Part shown: in pieces, positions 39,100 to 47,371 of the stretch | Position numbering within the stretch: the first letter of the stretch is position 1 | Layout of the letters: each line of letters opens with the position of its first letter | Assembly (NCBI RefSeq): GCF_900090225.1 | Contig: NZ_FMHY01000002.1 | Coordinates: 2,666,001 to 2,730,000, forward strand | Length of the DNA stretch: 64,000 nucleotides | DNA from: Micromonospora eburnea | Lineage (GTDB): Bacteria; Actinomycetota; Actinomycetes; Mycobacteriales; Micromonosporaceae | Reading direction: 5' to 3' | Translations under genes and position numbers: made by a program | The notes under the pieces: model-generated | Told to the model about the DNA's origin: nothing | Databases searched by the model: none | The model's input: only the letters and a program-made list of their open reading frames with translations

Positions 39100-39528
39100 T
39101 CAGCCCGCCTCGAACGGTACGCGGGCCTCGGCGAGCAGCGCCGGACCGGCGTACGCGACCGGGGTGGGCGCCGGTGCCGGACGCAGCGCCGCCAGTTGCT
39201 CGGTGCTGAGCGCGTACACCACCCGGCCCAGGCCGGAGCGCTCGATCGCCGTCGCACACATGCCGCACGGCTGGCAGCTCGTGTACATGGTGGCGACCGC
39301 GGCCGCCTCGGCGCCCAGTTCCCGGGCCGCCCAGCGGGCCAGCTTCAGTTCCGGATGCGCGGAGATGTCGTCGTCGGTGCGCTCGGTGTTGACCTCCTCG
39401 GCCAGCACCCGCCCCTCGGCGTCGACCAGCAGCGACCCGAACGGGCCATCCCCCGCTTCCCCGGCGACGGCGGCCAGTTCGATGGCCCGGCGCAGGTGGC
39501 GTTCGTCGGTCTCGGTCAGCACGCTCAT
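39100..39528 (-). CDS. Zinc-dependent nucleoside/nucleobase deaminase
   Basis: The protein has 142 residues from ATG 39528. CMP/dCMP deaminase-type zinc motifs are His58-Pro-Glu60 (AHPELK) and Pro-Cys88-Gly-Met-Cys91. The family usually has HAE, so Pro in the middle is a variant seen in guanine-deaminase-like members. The substrate is uncertain (guanine or another base). The start codon lies within a tandem 80-bp repeat: GAGGTGA ahead of the ATG is the ribosome binding site, and the TGA of a 27-codon ORF overlaps the ATG (ATGA). Confidence 0.88.
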   Translation of the reverse strand: MSVLTETDERHLRRAIELAAVAGEAGDGPFGSLLVDAEGRVLAEEVNTERTDDDISAHPELKLARWAARELGAEAAAVATMYTSCQPCGMCATAIERSGLGRVVYALSTEQLAALRPAPAPTPVAYAGPALLAEARVPFEAG

Positions 39529-39608
39529 GCCGTCACCTCGCTGCGCTCGGCGTCGTCATGAGGCATTACCGCGCTGTGTTGATGATTCGCTCGCTGACGC
39601 TCGCTCAT
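39525..39608 (-). CDS. Putative 27-residue ORF, proximal repeat copy
   Basis: ATG 39608 to TGA 39525-39527, 27 codons, ending SEVTA. Its stop overlaps the deaminase ATG (ATGA), which would couple translation. It is preceded by GAGGCGA, a weakened ribosome binding site compared with GAGGTGA in front of the deaminase. Confidence 0.3.
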   Translation of the reverse strand: MSERQRANHQHSAVMPHDDAERSEVTA

Positions 39609-39688
39609 GCCGTCGCCTCGCTGCGCTCGGCGTCGTCATGAGGCATTACCGCGCTGTGTTGATGATTCGCTCGCTGACGCTCGCTCAT
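39605..39688 (-). CDS. Putative 27-residue ORF, distal repeat copy
   Basis: ATG 39688 to TGA 39605-39607, 27 codons, ending SEATA. Its stop overlaps the start of the second copy's ORF. It may be a translated leader or a byproduct of the repeat; no ribosome binding site check is possible beyond the repeat boundary. Confidence 0.25.
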   Translation of the reverse strand: MSERQRANHQHSAVMPHDDAERSEATA

Positions 39689-39745
39689 GCCGAGAGCATC
39701 CCCCATGGGGCGTCGTGGCGCACCTGTGACGATTAGCCTGGCGTC

Positions 39746-40279
39746 GTGCGTACGGTCGAACTGCTCTGCTCGCCGGAGCTGGAGGGGACGGTACGGGCCG
39801 CCTGGCACCGGCTGGCCGAGGCGGGGCTGCCCAGCCTGGCGCGCAACGCCCACCCCACCAACCGCCCGCACCTGACCCTTGCCTCGGTCGACGAGTTTCC
39901 GCCCGGGGCCGAGCAGCGCCTCGCCGACCTCTGCGCCGCGGTGCTGCCCCTGCCCGTCCGGGTCGACCGGGTGGCGGTGCTCGACGGGAGCGCCCCGCTG
40001 GTCTGGCTGGTCCGGCCCGCGCCGCAGCTGATAGCCCTGCACGGCGCGGTCTGGGACGTGCTCGCCGAGGCACCCGGCCCGCGCCCGTGGCACCTGCCGG
40101 GGCGCTGGATTCCGCACCTGAGCCTGGCCCTGCGGTTCCGGGACGGCGACCGGCGCAGAGCCCGGGCGGTGGCCGGGCTCGACCGCCCCGCCGGGGAGTT
40201 CGTCGCGGCGCGCAGCTACGACAGCGACACCCGGACGGTCAGCGACCTGGCCCCGGCGGGCCCTCTCCTGCCCAGCTGA
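39746..40279 (+). CDS. 2H phosphoesterase / 2'-5' RNA ligase family protein
   Basis: The protein has 177 residues from GTG 39746. Two H-x-T/S motifs mark the 2H fold: His42-Leu-Thr44 (RPHLTLAS) and His124-Leu-Ser126 (WIPHLSLAL). Such enzymes act on cyclic phosphates or RNA ends; the substrate is not predictable here. GATTAGCCT a few bases upstream may be a -10 of a leaderless promoter. It is divergent from the deaminase repeat region. Confidence 0.85.
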   Translation: MRTVELLCSPELEGTVRAAWHRLAEAGLPSLARNAHPTNRPHLTLASVDEFPPGAEQRLADLCAAVLPLPVRVDRVAVLDGSAPLVWLVRPAPQLIALHGAVWDVLAEAPGPRPWHLPGRWIPHLSLALRFRDGDRRRARAVAGLDRPAGEFVAARSYDSDTRTVSDLAPAGPLLPS

Positions 40280-40320
40280 TCCGGCCGGCCCGCGCCGTTC
40301 GTCGCGTGCCACCATGGGGC

Positions 40321-41061
40321 ATGACCACGACCGGCACCGACGGCCGCTCGCTGGCCGGGCTCGCCGCGCTGCTCGCCGACCGTACCCGCGCCAGCTTCTG
40401 CCTGGCGCTGCTGGACGGGCGGGCCTGGACGGCGGGGGAGCTGGCCCGGTCCGCCGGAGTCGCCCCGTCGACCGCGAGTGACCACCTCACCCGGCTGGTG
40501 CGCGGCGGGCTGCTGGTGGAGGAGCGGCAGGGCCGGCACCGGTACGTCCGCCTTGCCGGCCCGTCGGTCGCCCAGCTCGTCGAGGATCTGGCCGGCCACG
40601 CTCCCGCCCCGCCGGCCCCACCCCGCACGTTGCGCGCCGTGTCGGCCGCCGCCGCCCTGGCGTACGCCCGGACCTGCTACGACCACCTGGCCGGCCGGCT
40701 CGGCGTGCTGGTGTACGACACGCTGCTGGCTCGGGGTGTGCTGGACCGGACGGGCGGGCCGGCGGTCACGCCGGACGGGGTGGCGTGGCTGGCCGGGATC
40801 GGCGTGCCGGTCGAGCCGCTGCGGGCCGGTCGGCGACCCCTGGTCCGCGAGTGCCTGGACTGGACCGAGCGACGCCCGCACCTGGCCGGGGCGCTCGGCG
40901 CGGCACTGTGCCAGCGCTTTCTCGATCTTGGCTGGACGGTACGTGGCACCGGCCGCGCGATCCGCCTCACCCCGGCCGGCCGCCCCGCCCTGGCCGCCGC
41001 CCTCGGCATCGCCCCGGCCGAGCTGGCCCCGCCCCGCGACACCGCGGCCCATCGCGCCTGA
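40321..41061 (+). CDS. ArsR-type winged-helix transcriptional regulator
   Basis: The protein has 246 residues from ATG 40321. The N-terminal winged helix (about residues 10-85) has LADRTRASFCLALLDGRAWTAGELARSAGVAPSTASDHLTRLVRGGLL. The C-terminal 150 residues are a helical domain without the usual metal-binding Cys/His cluster, so it may respond to another signal. It is longer than metal-sensing ArsR proteins and resembles the larger ArsR/DUF-type regulators of actinomycetes. The gene lies 41 bases after the phosphoesterase gene and could be co-transcribed with it. Confidence 0.85.
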   Translation: MTTTGTDGRSLAGLAALLADRTRASFCLALLDGRAWTAGELARSAGVAPSTASDHLTRLVRGGLLVEERQGRHRYVRLAGPSVAQLVEDLAGHAPAPPAPPRTLRAVSAAAALAYARTCYDHLAGRLGVLVYDTLLARGVLDRTGGPAVTPDGVAWLAGIGVPVEPLRAGRRPLVRECLDWTERRPHLAGALGAALCQRFLDLGWTVRGTGRAIRLTPAGRPALAAALGIAPAELAPPRDTAAHRA

Positions 41062-41258
41062 CGCCCACCGCCACCACACCTGGCCGCCTTTGGTCGGCTT
41101 CGGGCGATGATCGACTCCGCTTCCCGCAGATGGCGGTCACCGGGCCGACCGAGACGACCACATGCCGCACACGGCGGCGATCAAGCCGGACCACCCCGGT
41201 GGCGGTGGGTCGGGACAGTTCGGCCGGGGCCGAAGGAAATGGGGCCTACGGTCGGGCG

Positions 41259-42311
41259 ATGAGTTGGCCGTCGATAGCTGCCCCGCCCGACACGCCCGCG
41301 TGCGGACCGCCCGTACCCGTCGACGGCGGCTGGGTGGTCACCCGGCACGCCGACGTGCGTGCGGTGCTCACCGACCCGCGTTGCGTGGTGCCCGCCGCGT
41401 CCGGCGGGCCGCCCGGGACCCTCGCCTGGCTGCGCGGGACGGTCAGCCGGTTCAGCGACCCGGACCGGCACCCCGCCCGCCGGGCGATCGGCACCGCCGC
41501 GCTGGCCGGCCTCGATCCGGACGAACTGCGCGCGGCGGCCGCCCGGATGGCCGAGGAGTCGCTGAACGGCCTCACCATCCCGCCGGGCGGACCGGACAGC
41601 GCGGCGGATCAGCCCGCATCGGCCCGGGTCGACGTGATGGCCCGGCTGGCGCGGCGCGTACCCCTTGAGGTGCTGGCGGCGCGGCTGGGGCTGGCCGATC
41701 CGACGGCGGCCGGGCCGGCGGTGGTGACGGTGGCCGCTGCCTACCACCCCGGCGCGGACCCGGCGGCGGTGGCGCGTGCCGACGGGGCGGTGGCAACGCT
41801 GCTGGCGATGTCGCCACCGGCCCCGCCGGAGGTCGCCGCGAACCGGATCGGGCTGCTGGTCCAGGCCTGCGACGCCACGGCCGGTCTGATCGGTGCCGCC
41901 GCCCGGCACCTGCCCGCCGCGCCGGCGAGCGTGTCCACCGGCGACCTGCTGGCCGAGGTGCTGCGCCTCGACCCGCCCGTGCGGGCCACCCGGCGGGTCG
42001 CCACCGCCGCGCTATGTCTCGGCGAACGGGGGATCGAACCCGACGCCGCGCTGCTGCTTCACTTCGGCGCGGCCAACCGCGATCCGGTCGTGTTCGCCGA
42101 GCCGGACCGCTTCCGGCCCGGCCGCTCCGGCGGGTCACTGACCTTCGGCACCGGACCCCGCGGCTGTCCGGGCGAGCGGCACGCCCTGGCCCTGGCCGGC
42201 GGCGTGGTCGACGTGCTGCGCCGCCGCTGCCACCCCACCGCGGCCACGATCGAGTACGCGCCGCACCCCACCCTCCGCATCCCCACCAGCATCGAGGTGA
42301 CCGTCCGATGA
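41259..42311 (+). CDS. Short cytochrome P450 with atypical I-helix
   Basis: The protein has 350 residues from ATG 41259, about 50 shorter than typical bacterial P450s. The K-helix ExxR is Glu233-Val-Leu-Arg236, and the heme-binding loop is LTFGTGPRGCPGERHAL with the ligand Cys303. The I-helix reads LLVQACDATAGLI where most P450s read LLLAGHETTANLI, so the conserved Thr for O2 activation appears as Ala206 after Asp205. Catalysis may use peroxide or another route, or the enzyme may be inactive. The stop overlaps the PEP-mutase-like gene (ATGA). Confidence 0.85.
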   Translation: MSWPSIAAPPDTPACGPPVPVDGGWVVTRHADVRAVLTDPRCVVPAASGGPPGTLAWLRGTVSRFSDPDRHPARRAIGTAALAGLDPDELRAAAARMAEESLNGLTIPPGGPDSAADQPASARVDVMARLARRVPLEVLAARLGLADPTAAGPAVVTVAAAYHPGADPAAVARADGAVATLLAMSPPAPPEVAANRIGLLVQACDATAGLIGAAARHLPAAPASVSTGDLLAEVLRLDPPVRATRRVATAALCLGERGIEPDAALLLHFGAANRDPVVFAEPDRFRPGRSGGSLTFGTGPRGCPGERHALALAGGVVDVLRRRCHPTAATIEYAPHPTLRIPTSIEVTVR

Positions 42312-43102
42312 CCGAGCGCGCCGCCGCGTTCCACGCCCTGCACCGGCCGGGCGAGCCGTTGCTGCTGCCCAACGCCTGGGACCACGCCTCCGCCGCAGCC
42401 CTCACCGCGCAGGGGCACCCGGCGGTCGGCACCACCAGTCTCGGGGTCGCCGCGGCCGACGGGAAGCCGGACGCGGCCGGAGCCACCCGGGCCGAGAACC
42501 TCGATCTCGCCCGGCGGCTCCGCGACCTGCCCGTCCTGCTGACCGTCGATGTCGAGGGCGGCTTCAGCGACGAGCCGGCAGCGGTGGCCGACTACGTCGG
42601 CGAGTTGGCCGCGCTCGGTGTGGTGGGGGTGAACCTGGAGGACGGCCGTCCGGACGGCTCCCTCGCGCCTCCGGAGCTGACCGCTGCCAAAATCGCCGCG
42701 ATGAAGACCGTCGTGCCGGGTCTCTTCGTCAACGCCCGTACCGACGCCTGGTGGCTCGGGGTGCCCGAGCCGCTGGACGATGCCCTGCTCCGGGCTCGGG
42801 CGTACCGGGAGGCAGGGGCCGACGGCCTGTTCGTTCCCGGTGCGCCGGACGACACCGTCGGGCTGCTCGCCGCGGAGGCCGGCCGGCCGTTGAACGTGTT
42901 GTACCGCCCGGGTGGGCCCGGCCTGGCCGAGTTGGGCCGGCTCGGGGTGGCCCGGGTCAGCACCGGTTCCCTGCTGTTCCGGGCTGCCCTCGGCGCGGTG
43001 CTGGCGGTCGCGGACGCGGTGCGCGCGGACCGGCCCGGCGACCTGCCCGCCGTGCCCTCGTACGGGTGGGTGCAGGAGTTGACGGGGCGATTCGGTAGCT
43101 GA
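42308..43102 (+). CDS. Isocitrate lyase/PEP mutase superfamily protein
   Basis: The protein has 264 residues from ATG 42308 (overlap with the P450 stop). It has a TIM-barrel layout with LLLPNAWDHASAAALTAQGHPAVGTTS, the metal-binding VDVEGGFSD (usually DxEGG), GVNLEDG, NARTDAWW and AGADGLFVPG. It lacks the KKCGH motif of isocitrate lyase, so it belongs to the PEP mutase/phosphonopyruvate hydrolase-like group, whose members cleave or form C-C or C-P bonds in 2-oxo acids. Coupling to the P450 suggests a two-step pathway of unknown substrate. Confidence 0.88.
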   Translation: MTERAAAFHALHRPGEPLLLPNAWDHASAAALTAQGHPAVGTTSLGVAAADGKPDAAGATRAENLDLARRLRDLPVLLTVDVEGGFSDEPAAVADYVGELAALGVVGVNLEDGRPDGSLAPPELTAAKIAAMKTVVPGLFVNARTDAWWLGVPEPLDDALLRARAYREAGADGLFVPGAPDDTVGLLAAEAGRPLNVLYRPGGPGLAELGRLGVARVSTGSLLFRAALGAVLAVADAVRADRPGDLPAVPSYGWVQELTGRFGS

Positions 43103-43233
43103 CGCTCTGGATAAGGCGGCCTGTCTTCCTTAGGGGGGAATAGGAGGATTGTTCGGGGAACTGCCAATCTTGATGGTTACGGTGTGTCCAGGTTTAAGTC
43201 ACGCCGTGTCCTGCCGGGAGAGGGGACCCGACC

Positions 43234-44199
43234 ATGCGAGTGCCCAGCGGAGGCTCTGGCCCGCAGTCCGGGCCCGCCGTCGCGTCCACCGCTCCCAGCC
43301 GCCGGTTGCCCTCGGCCGCCGGCCGTCGTCCGGGCCCCGCGGCACCCGACCTGGCCGCCTACCGGGCGGCGGTGGCGGAGCTGCTGGTCGAGCTCGGTGC
43401 CCTGGCGGATGCCCCGTCGACCACCGCCCGTCAGGTGCTGCTCGACCAACGGCTGCGCGAGCCGGCCATCGCCGCCGTCCTCGACGCCACCCCGCAGGGG
43501 CTCGTCGGCGCCCGGGAGACCCTGCTGTTGGAGCTGGCCCGCCACCAACTCGACGCTCACGGCGCGGCGCACGACCTCACCGCGCTGGTCCGCATCTACC
43601 TGCTCTCCCGTATCGACGCGATGTGGTGGCGGGACACCCCGGCCCTCCTCACCGACCAGCAGGTCGACAGCAGCGTCGACCTGGTCGACCTGGAGTGGCT
43701 GCGCCGGCGCGGCCTGCTCGCCTTCTGCTACCAGGAGCAACCCGTGACCCTCGCCGGCCGTGGGCTGCGCGCGGTCCGGCGGAGGCTGCTGCCGGGCGCG
43801 ACCCCGCGCACCGCCGGGCTGAGGTTCCGCCGGGCCCGGCGCGAGGTGGTGGCGCTGCTCAACGACATCGGTCGGGAGTTCGCCCTGGCCACCCCGCCGG
43901 CCACCCCGCCGCTGTGGGTCACCAGCCTGGCTCGCAGCGCCGAGCACCAGCTCCGGCTGCGCCGCCTCGGGTACGCGAGCATGGTGCCCAGCAGCCACTG
44001 CCTCGGCTGGGCGGCCGACCTGGAACTGACCTGGTTCCGCCGCTTCGGCACCCGCGACACCCTGGCCGACCTGCTGCTGGCCCGGCAGGAGGCCGGTGAG
44101 ATCAACGTGGTCGACGAGGGCCAATACTGGCACGTCTGCCTCGCGCCCGCCGCCCGTCGCCGGTTCCGCCGGGCGTACGAGGCCGAGCTGGGGGTGTGA
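43234..44199 (+). CDS. Hypothetical protein, possibly M15-peptidase-like (DUF5715-like)
   Basis: The protein has 321 residues from ATG 43234 behind GAGGGG. The N-terminal 45 residues are Pro/Ala/Ser-rich. The C-terminal half has WVTSLARSAEHQLRLRRLGY, then SSHCLGWAADLELTWFRR, which recalls the S-x-H...G-x-A-x-D pattern of M15/DUF5715 proteins; a metal site is not proven. No signal peptide or membrane helix is evident. Upstream 43103-43233 is AT-richer and contains a GGATAAGG-like start but no clear promoter. Confidence 0.55.
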   Translation: MRVPSGGSGPQSGPAVASTAPSRRLPSAAGRRPGPAAPDLAAYRAAVAELLVELGALADAPSTTARQVLLDQRLREPAIAAVLDATPQGLVGARETLLLELARHQLDAHGAAHDLTALVRIYLLSRIDAMWWRDTPALLTDQQVDSSVDLVDLEWLRRRGLLAFCYQEQPVTLAGRGLRAVRRRLLPGATPRTAGLRFRRARREVVALLNDIGREFALATPPATPPLWVTSLARSAEHQLRLRRLGYASMVPSSHCLGWAADLELTWFRRFGTRDTLADLLLARQEAGEINVVDEGQYWHVCLAPAARRRFRRAYEAELGV

Positions 44200-44212
44200 G
44201 GAGCCGCCGCGC

Positions 44213-44240
44213 TTGACTCTGACACCGTGTCAGGGACGAG
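44213..44240 (+). promoter_or_regulatory. MerR-type promoter/operator
   Basis: TTGACT (44213-44218) as -35 is followed by the perfect palindrome CTGACAC-C-GTGTCAG (44219-44233) in the spacer, the layout of MerR-family autoregulated promoters with an extended spacer. The regulator start is at 44253. Confidence 0.8.
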
Positions 44241-44252
44241 CGTGAGGGGGCC

Positions 44253-45077
44253 ATGTTCACCATCGGAGAGTTCGCCGCACTCGGCCGGGTGTCGGTCCGG
44301 ATGCTTCGGCACTACGACGGCATCGCGCTGCTCCGCCCGGCCGTCGTCGACCCGCACACCGGTTACCGGTACTACCGGGCAGCGCAGTTGGGCCGGCTCA
44401 ACCGGGCGATCGCCCTGAAGGACCTGGGGCTCACCCTGGACCAGGTCCGGGCCGTCCTCGACGACGAGGTCGACTCCGCCGAGCTGCGCGGAATGCTGCG
44501 GTTGCGCCGAGCCCAGCTCGCGGCGCAGGTCGCCGCCGACACCGCCCGGCTGGCCAGGATCGAGGCGAGGCTCCGGATGCTCGAAACGGAGGATCGGATG
44601 ACCACCGAGGACGTCGTACTGAAGGAGATTCCGGCGGTGCGGATCGCGGAGCTGACGGCCGTCGCCGCCAGCTACCAGCCGACCGACATCGGCCCGGCGA
44701 TCCAACCGCTCTACCCGGAACTGTTCCGCCGGCTCGACGAGGCGCACGTCCGCCCGACCGGACCGGCCATCGCCTGGTACGAACCCGAGGGCGGCGGGGA
44801 GATGGTCGTCGTGCACGCCGGGGCGACCGTCAGCGTCGACTCGGGAGCCGCCCGGGACTTCGCCATCGTCGACCTGCCGGCGGTCCCCACCGCCGCGACC
44901 CTCGTGCACCACGGGTCGATGGACGAGGTCGAGGCCAGCATGCAGGTGCTCGCCCGCTGGATCGAGGAGAACGGCTGGCGGGCCGAGGGGTACGCCCGCG
45001 AGGTCTACCTCGAATACTGCCAGGGGGAGCCGGAGAAGGGCGTGACGGAACTCCAGATCCCGGTCTCCCGCCGCTGA
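44253..45077 (+). CDS. MerR family regulator with GyrI-like effector domain
   Basis: The protein has 274 residues from ATG 44253. The MerR DNA-binding domain (1-70) is MFTIGEFAALGRVSVRMLRHYDGIALLRP, followed by a dimerisation coiled coil (75-115). The GyrI/BmrR-like effector-binding domain (120-270) has VVLKEIPAVRIAELTAV and YLEYCQGEPEKGVTELQIPV. It resembles BmrR-type multidrug sensors that bind aromatic cations. Its own promoter carries a palindrome in a long spacer, so autoregulation is likely. No efflux gene is adjacent. Confidence 0.92.
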   Translation: MFTIGEFAALGRVSVRMLRHYDGIALLRPAVVDPHTGYRYYRAAQLGRLNRAIALKDLGLTLDQVRAVLDDEVDSAELRGMLRLRRAQLAAQVAADTARLARIEARLRMLETEDRMTTEDVVLKEIPAVRIAELTAVAASYQPTDIGPAIQPLYPELFRRLDEAHVRPTGPAIAWYEPEGGGEMVVVHAGATVSVDSGAARDFAIVDLPAVPTAATLVHHGSMDEVEASMQVLARWIEENGWRAEGYAREVYLEYCQGEPEKGVTELQIPVSRR

Positions 45078-45141
45078 CGCCGGGAACGCGAGGTCCGATC
45101 GCCGCCAGCACCCGCCGGGGGAGGCGGGCCAGGCTGGACGT

Positions 45142-45621
45142 GTGACGACGCGAGACGGGTACCTGATCCAGCCGATGCCGGCCGCGGCGTTGGCCGCGGT
45201 GCGACACGCCGGCCGTGATGTGTCCGGCCAGCCGCCGCAGCGGTTCACCGCCGAAGGGGGTGAACCACTGCGCTGCTGCCTGCGCGACGGCGTCGTGGGC
45301 GAGCCGCTGCTCCTCTTCGGGTACGCCCCGCCGCTCCCGGCCGGCCCGTACCGGGAGGTGGGGCCGGTCTTCGCCCACGACGCCGACTGTCCCGGTCCGG
45401 CCCACGGCACGGGGTATCCGCCCGAATGGCGGGGGCGACCCCAGGTGCTCCGGGCGTACGACCACCGGGGCCGGATCGTGGGCGGCCGGCTCCACGACGG
45501 CGGCGACCCGGAGGCCGTCATCGGCGAGCTGTTGGCCGATCCGGCGGTCGATCGCCTGCACAGCCGCAACGTGGTGTACGGCTGCTTCATGTTCGCCGTG
45601 CTGCGGACGGGAGGCCGGTGA
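45142..45621 (+). CDS. DUF1203 family protein
   Basis: The protein has 159 residues from GTG 45142. The family signature is present: LRCCLRDGVVGEPLLLFGYAPP, PVFAHDADC and VYGCFMFAVLR. DUF1203 proteins are small, soluble and of unknown function. It is 64 bases after the MerR gene on the same strand. The next gene (PfkB) begins 40 bases downstream, possibly from its own promoter (TATCAG at 45649-45654 region). Confidence 0.85.
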   Translation: MTTRDGYLIQPMPAAALAAVRHAGRDVSGQPPQRFTAEGGEPLRCCLRDGVVGEPLLLFGYAPPLPAGPYREVGPVFAHDADCPGPAHGTGYPPEWRGRPQVLRAYDHRGRIVGGRLHDGGDPEAVIGELLADPAVDRLHSRNVVYGCFMFAVLRTGGR

Positions 45622-45661
45622 GTGGGGGCGTGACCGGCGGTGGCCCGGGTATCAGCCGGGC

Positions 45662-46594
45662 GTGAGCGGACTGGACGCGCTCGTGGTGGGGCAGGTGTGC
45701 CGGGATCTCGTCCTGCTGGTGGACGAGGTGCCCGGCCCCTCCCGTACGACACCGGTGCGCCGCCGGCGGGAACTGCTCGGCGGCAAGGGGGCCAACCAGG
45801 CCGTCGGGCTCGCCCAGCTCGGCGTACGGGTCGGTCTGCTCGGCGTGGTCGGGGAGGACGAGGTCGGCGACCGGCTGCTGGGCCAGGCCCGCAGCGACGG
45901 GATCGACGTCGCCCCGGTGCTGCGCCGGCCCGGCACCCCCAGCGCGCTGATCGTCGACGTGGTGGACGCCCGGGCCCGGTGGCGCTACCTGGAGGACATC
46001 CCCGAGGCGACCCTGCTGACCGAGACGGACGTGACCGGGGCGGCCGAGGCGCTGGGCGCCGCTCGGGCCGTACTCGTGCAGCTTCAGCAGCCGCTACCGG
46101 CGGCGCTCGCGGCGGCCCGGTATGCCCGTGCGGCGGGCCGGCTGGTGGTGCTGGACGGCGCGCCGGACGACCCGGGCGGCGGCGCGGAGCTGCTCGCCCT
46201 GGCCGACGTGCTGCGTGCCGACGCCCGGGAGGCGGGCCTGCTCGTGGGCGACCCGCCGAAGGACGCCGAGTCCGGCCTGCGGGCGGGCCGGAAGCTGCTC
46301 GCCCGGGGCCCCTCGCTGGTCGCGGTCGAGGTGGCGGGGGTGGGGAACGCCTTCGTCTGGCCGGACGACGAGGTCTTCGTGCCGCTGAGCGACACGCCCA
46401 CCGTGGACACCACCGGCGCCGGGGACGCCTTCGTCGCGGCGCTCACCGTCGGCCTGCTTCGCGGCGACCCGCACGAGCACGTCGCCCGGTACGCGGTCGC
46501 GGCGGCCGGGGCGACCGTCGGCCATCCCGGCGGGCGGCCCGCCCTCACCGCCGAGGCGATCGACGCGCAACTGGCCCGCCTCCCCGCCCGCTGA
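45662..46594 (+). CDS. PfkB/ribokinase family sugar kinase
   Basis: The protein has 310 residues from GTG 45662. PfkB signatures are GGKGANQAVGLAQLG near residue 40 and DTTGAGDAFVAAL near residue 255, where Asp is the catalytic base. The first motif favours ribokinase-like sugars over adenosine or fructose-phosphate, but the substrate cannot be fixed. It phosphorylates a sugar with ATP in the cytoplasm. No transporter or catabolic genes are adjacent. Confidence 0.9.
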   Translation: MSGLDALVVGQVCRDLVLLVDEVPGPSRTTPVRRRRELLGGKGANQAVGLAQLGVRVGLLGVVGEDEVGDRLLGQARSDGIDVAPVLRRPGTPSALIVDVVDARARWRYLEDIPEATLLTETDVTGAAEALGAARAVLVQLQQPLPAALAAARYARAAGRLVVLDGAPDDPGGGAELLALADVLRADAREAGLLVGDPPKDAESGLRAGRKLLARGPSLVAVEVAGVGNAFVWPDDEVFVPLSDTPTVDTTGAGDAFVAALTVGLLRGDPHEHVARYAVAAAGATVGHPGGRPALTAEAIDAQLARLPAR

Positions 46595-46672
46595 TCCGGA
46601 CGCGGCCCTCGCGATGCCCTGACGGGCCCGGCATCGCCCGGCCGTGTCGGTGGCGTCGGTGGGAACGGGAAC

Positions 46673-47371
46673 TCAGCTCGCTTCGAGGACAAAGAAGATG
46701 AAGCACAGAAACGCCGTCCGGTCGCCGAGCTCGGGCGGGAAGAGCTCGCGCGGCGCGTCGGGGGAGACGGGCGGTTCACTGATGACCGAGATACGGAAGC
46801 CCGCCTCGGTGAACGCGTCCGTCATAGCGTGCAACGGTCGATGCCAGAACGTCAGGACCGCGTTCTGGCCATTGAAGGTGTATTCCTCGGAATACTGTGC
46901 GGTGTCGAAGTAGTCGGAATTCGGAAACGCCACCTCGTAGACGAGGGGATGGTTTACCGACAGAATGAGGCGGCCGCCTGGCTTCAGAACGCGCCGCAAC
47001 TCGGCCAGGGGTGCCGCCCAGTCCCGCAGGTAATGCAGAACGAGGGATGCGACGACGTCATCGAACGCGCCGTCGGGGAATGGGAGTGGCTGGCTGAGGT
47101 CGGCCACGTGCAGCGCCGCGTTCTCGCCCAGCCGCTGCCGCGCCAGCTCGATCATCGCCGGGCTGGAGTCGAAGCCGGTCACGATGGCGCCCTTCGCGCG
47201 CAGCGCCGCGGACAGGGGCCCGGAGCCACATCCGGCGTCGAGGATTCGATGACCGTTGACGTCCCCGGCAAGATTGATCATCGCCGGGCGTTCGTAGTAG
47301 CCGTTAATGAGGTTGGACTCGTTATCCGTTGAGTAGCTTTCCGCGAAACTGTCATAGTGGTCGGCCTTCAC
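46673..47371 (-). CDS. SAM-dependent methyltransferase in a low-GC patch
   Basis: The protein has 232 residues from GTG 47371, chosen because the conserved region begins KADHYDSFAESYSTDNESN; ATG 47434 gives a longer frame. The Rossmann motif is ILDAGCGSGPLSAAL, followed by FDSSPAMIELARQRL, ADLSQPLPFPDGAFD and VLKPGGRLILSVNHPLVYEV. It is a class I methyltransferase with unknown substrate. GC content and codon use (many A/T-ending codons) are clearly unlike neighbouring genes, which suggests recent horizontal acquisition. Confidence 0.85.
   Translation of the reverse strand: MKADHYDSFAESYSTDNESNLINGYYERPAMINLAGDVNGHRILDAGCGSGPLSAALRAKGAIVTGFDSSPAMIELARQRLGENAALHVADLSQPLPFPDGAFDDVVASLVLHYLRDWAAPLAELRRVLKPGGRLILSVNHPLVYEVAFPNSDYFDTAQYSEEYTFNGQNAVLTFWHRPLHAMTDAFTEAGFRISVISEPPVSPDAPRELFPPELGDRTAFLCFIFFVLEAS

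Larger units (their letters stand above)
39522..39692 (-). repeat. Tandem 80-bp repeat spanning the deaminase start
   Basis: Two 80-bp copies (39522-39601 and 39602-39681) are identical except for one base, and an 11-base third start (39682-39692) follows. Each copy begins with the same CGCTCATGCCG boundary and contains CGCTCGCTGACGCTCGCT. On the minus strand each copy carries a 27-codon ORF, MSERQRANHQHSAVMPHDD and 8 more residues, overlapping the next start by ATGA. The single difference changes GAGGTGA to GAGGCGA in front of the start codon. Confidence 0.9.

Noticed and set aside
43149..43233. An upstream in-frame-looking start (TTG 43149, after TAGGAGG) for the gene at 43234
   Set aside because: That frame differs from the real gene's frame, and ATG 43234 has its own GAGGGG site.
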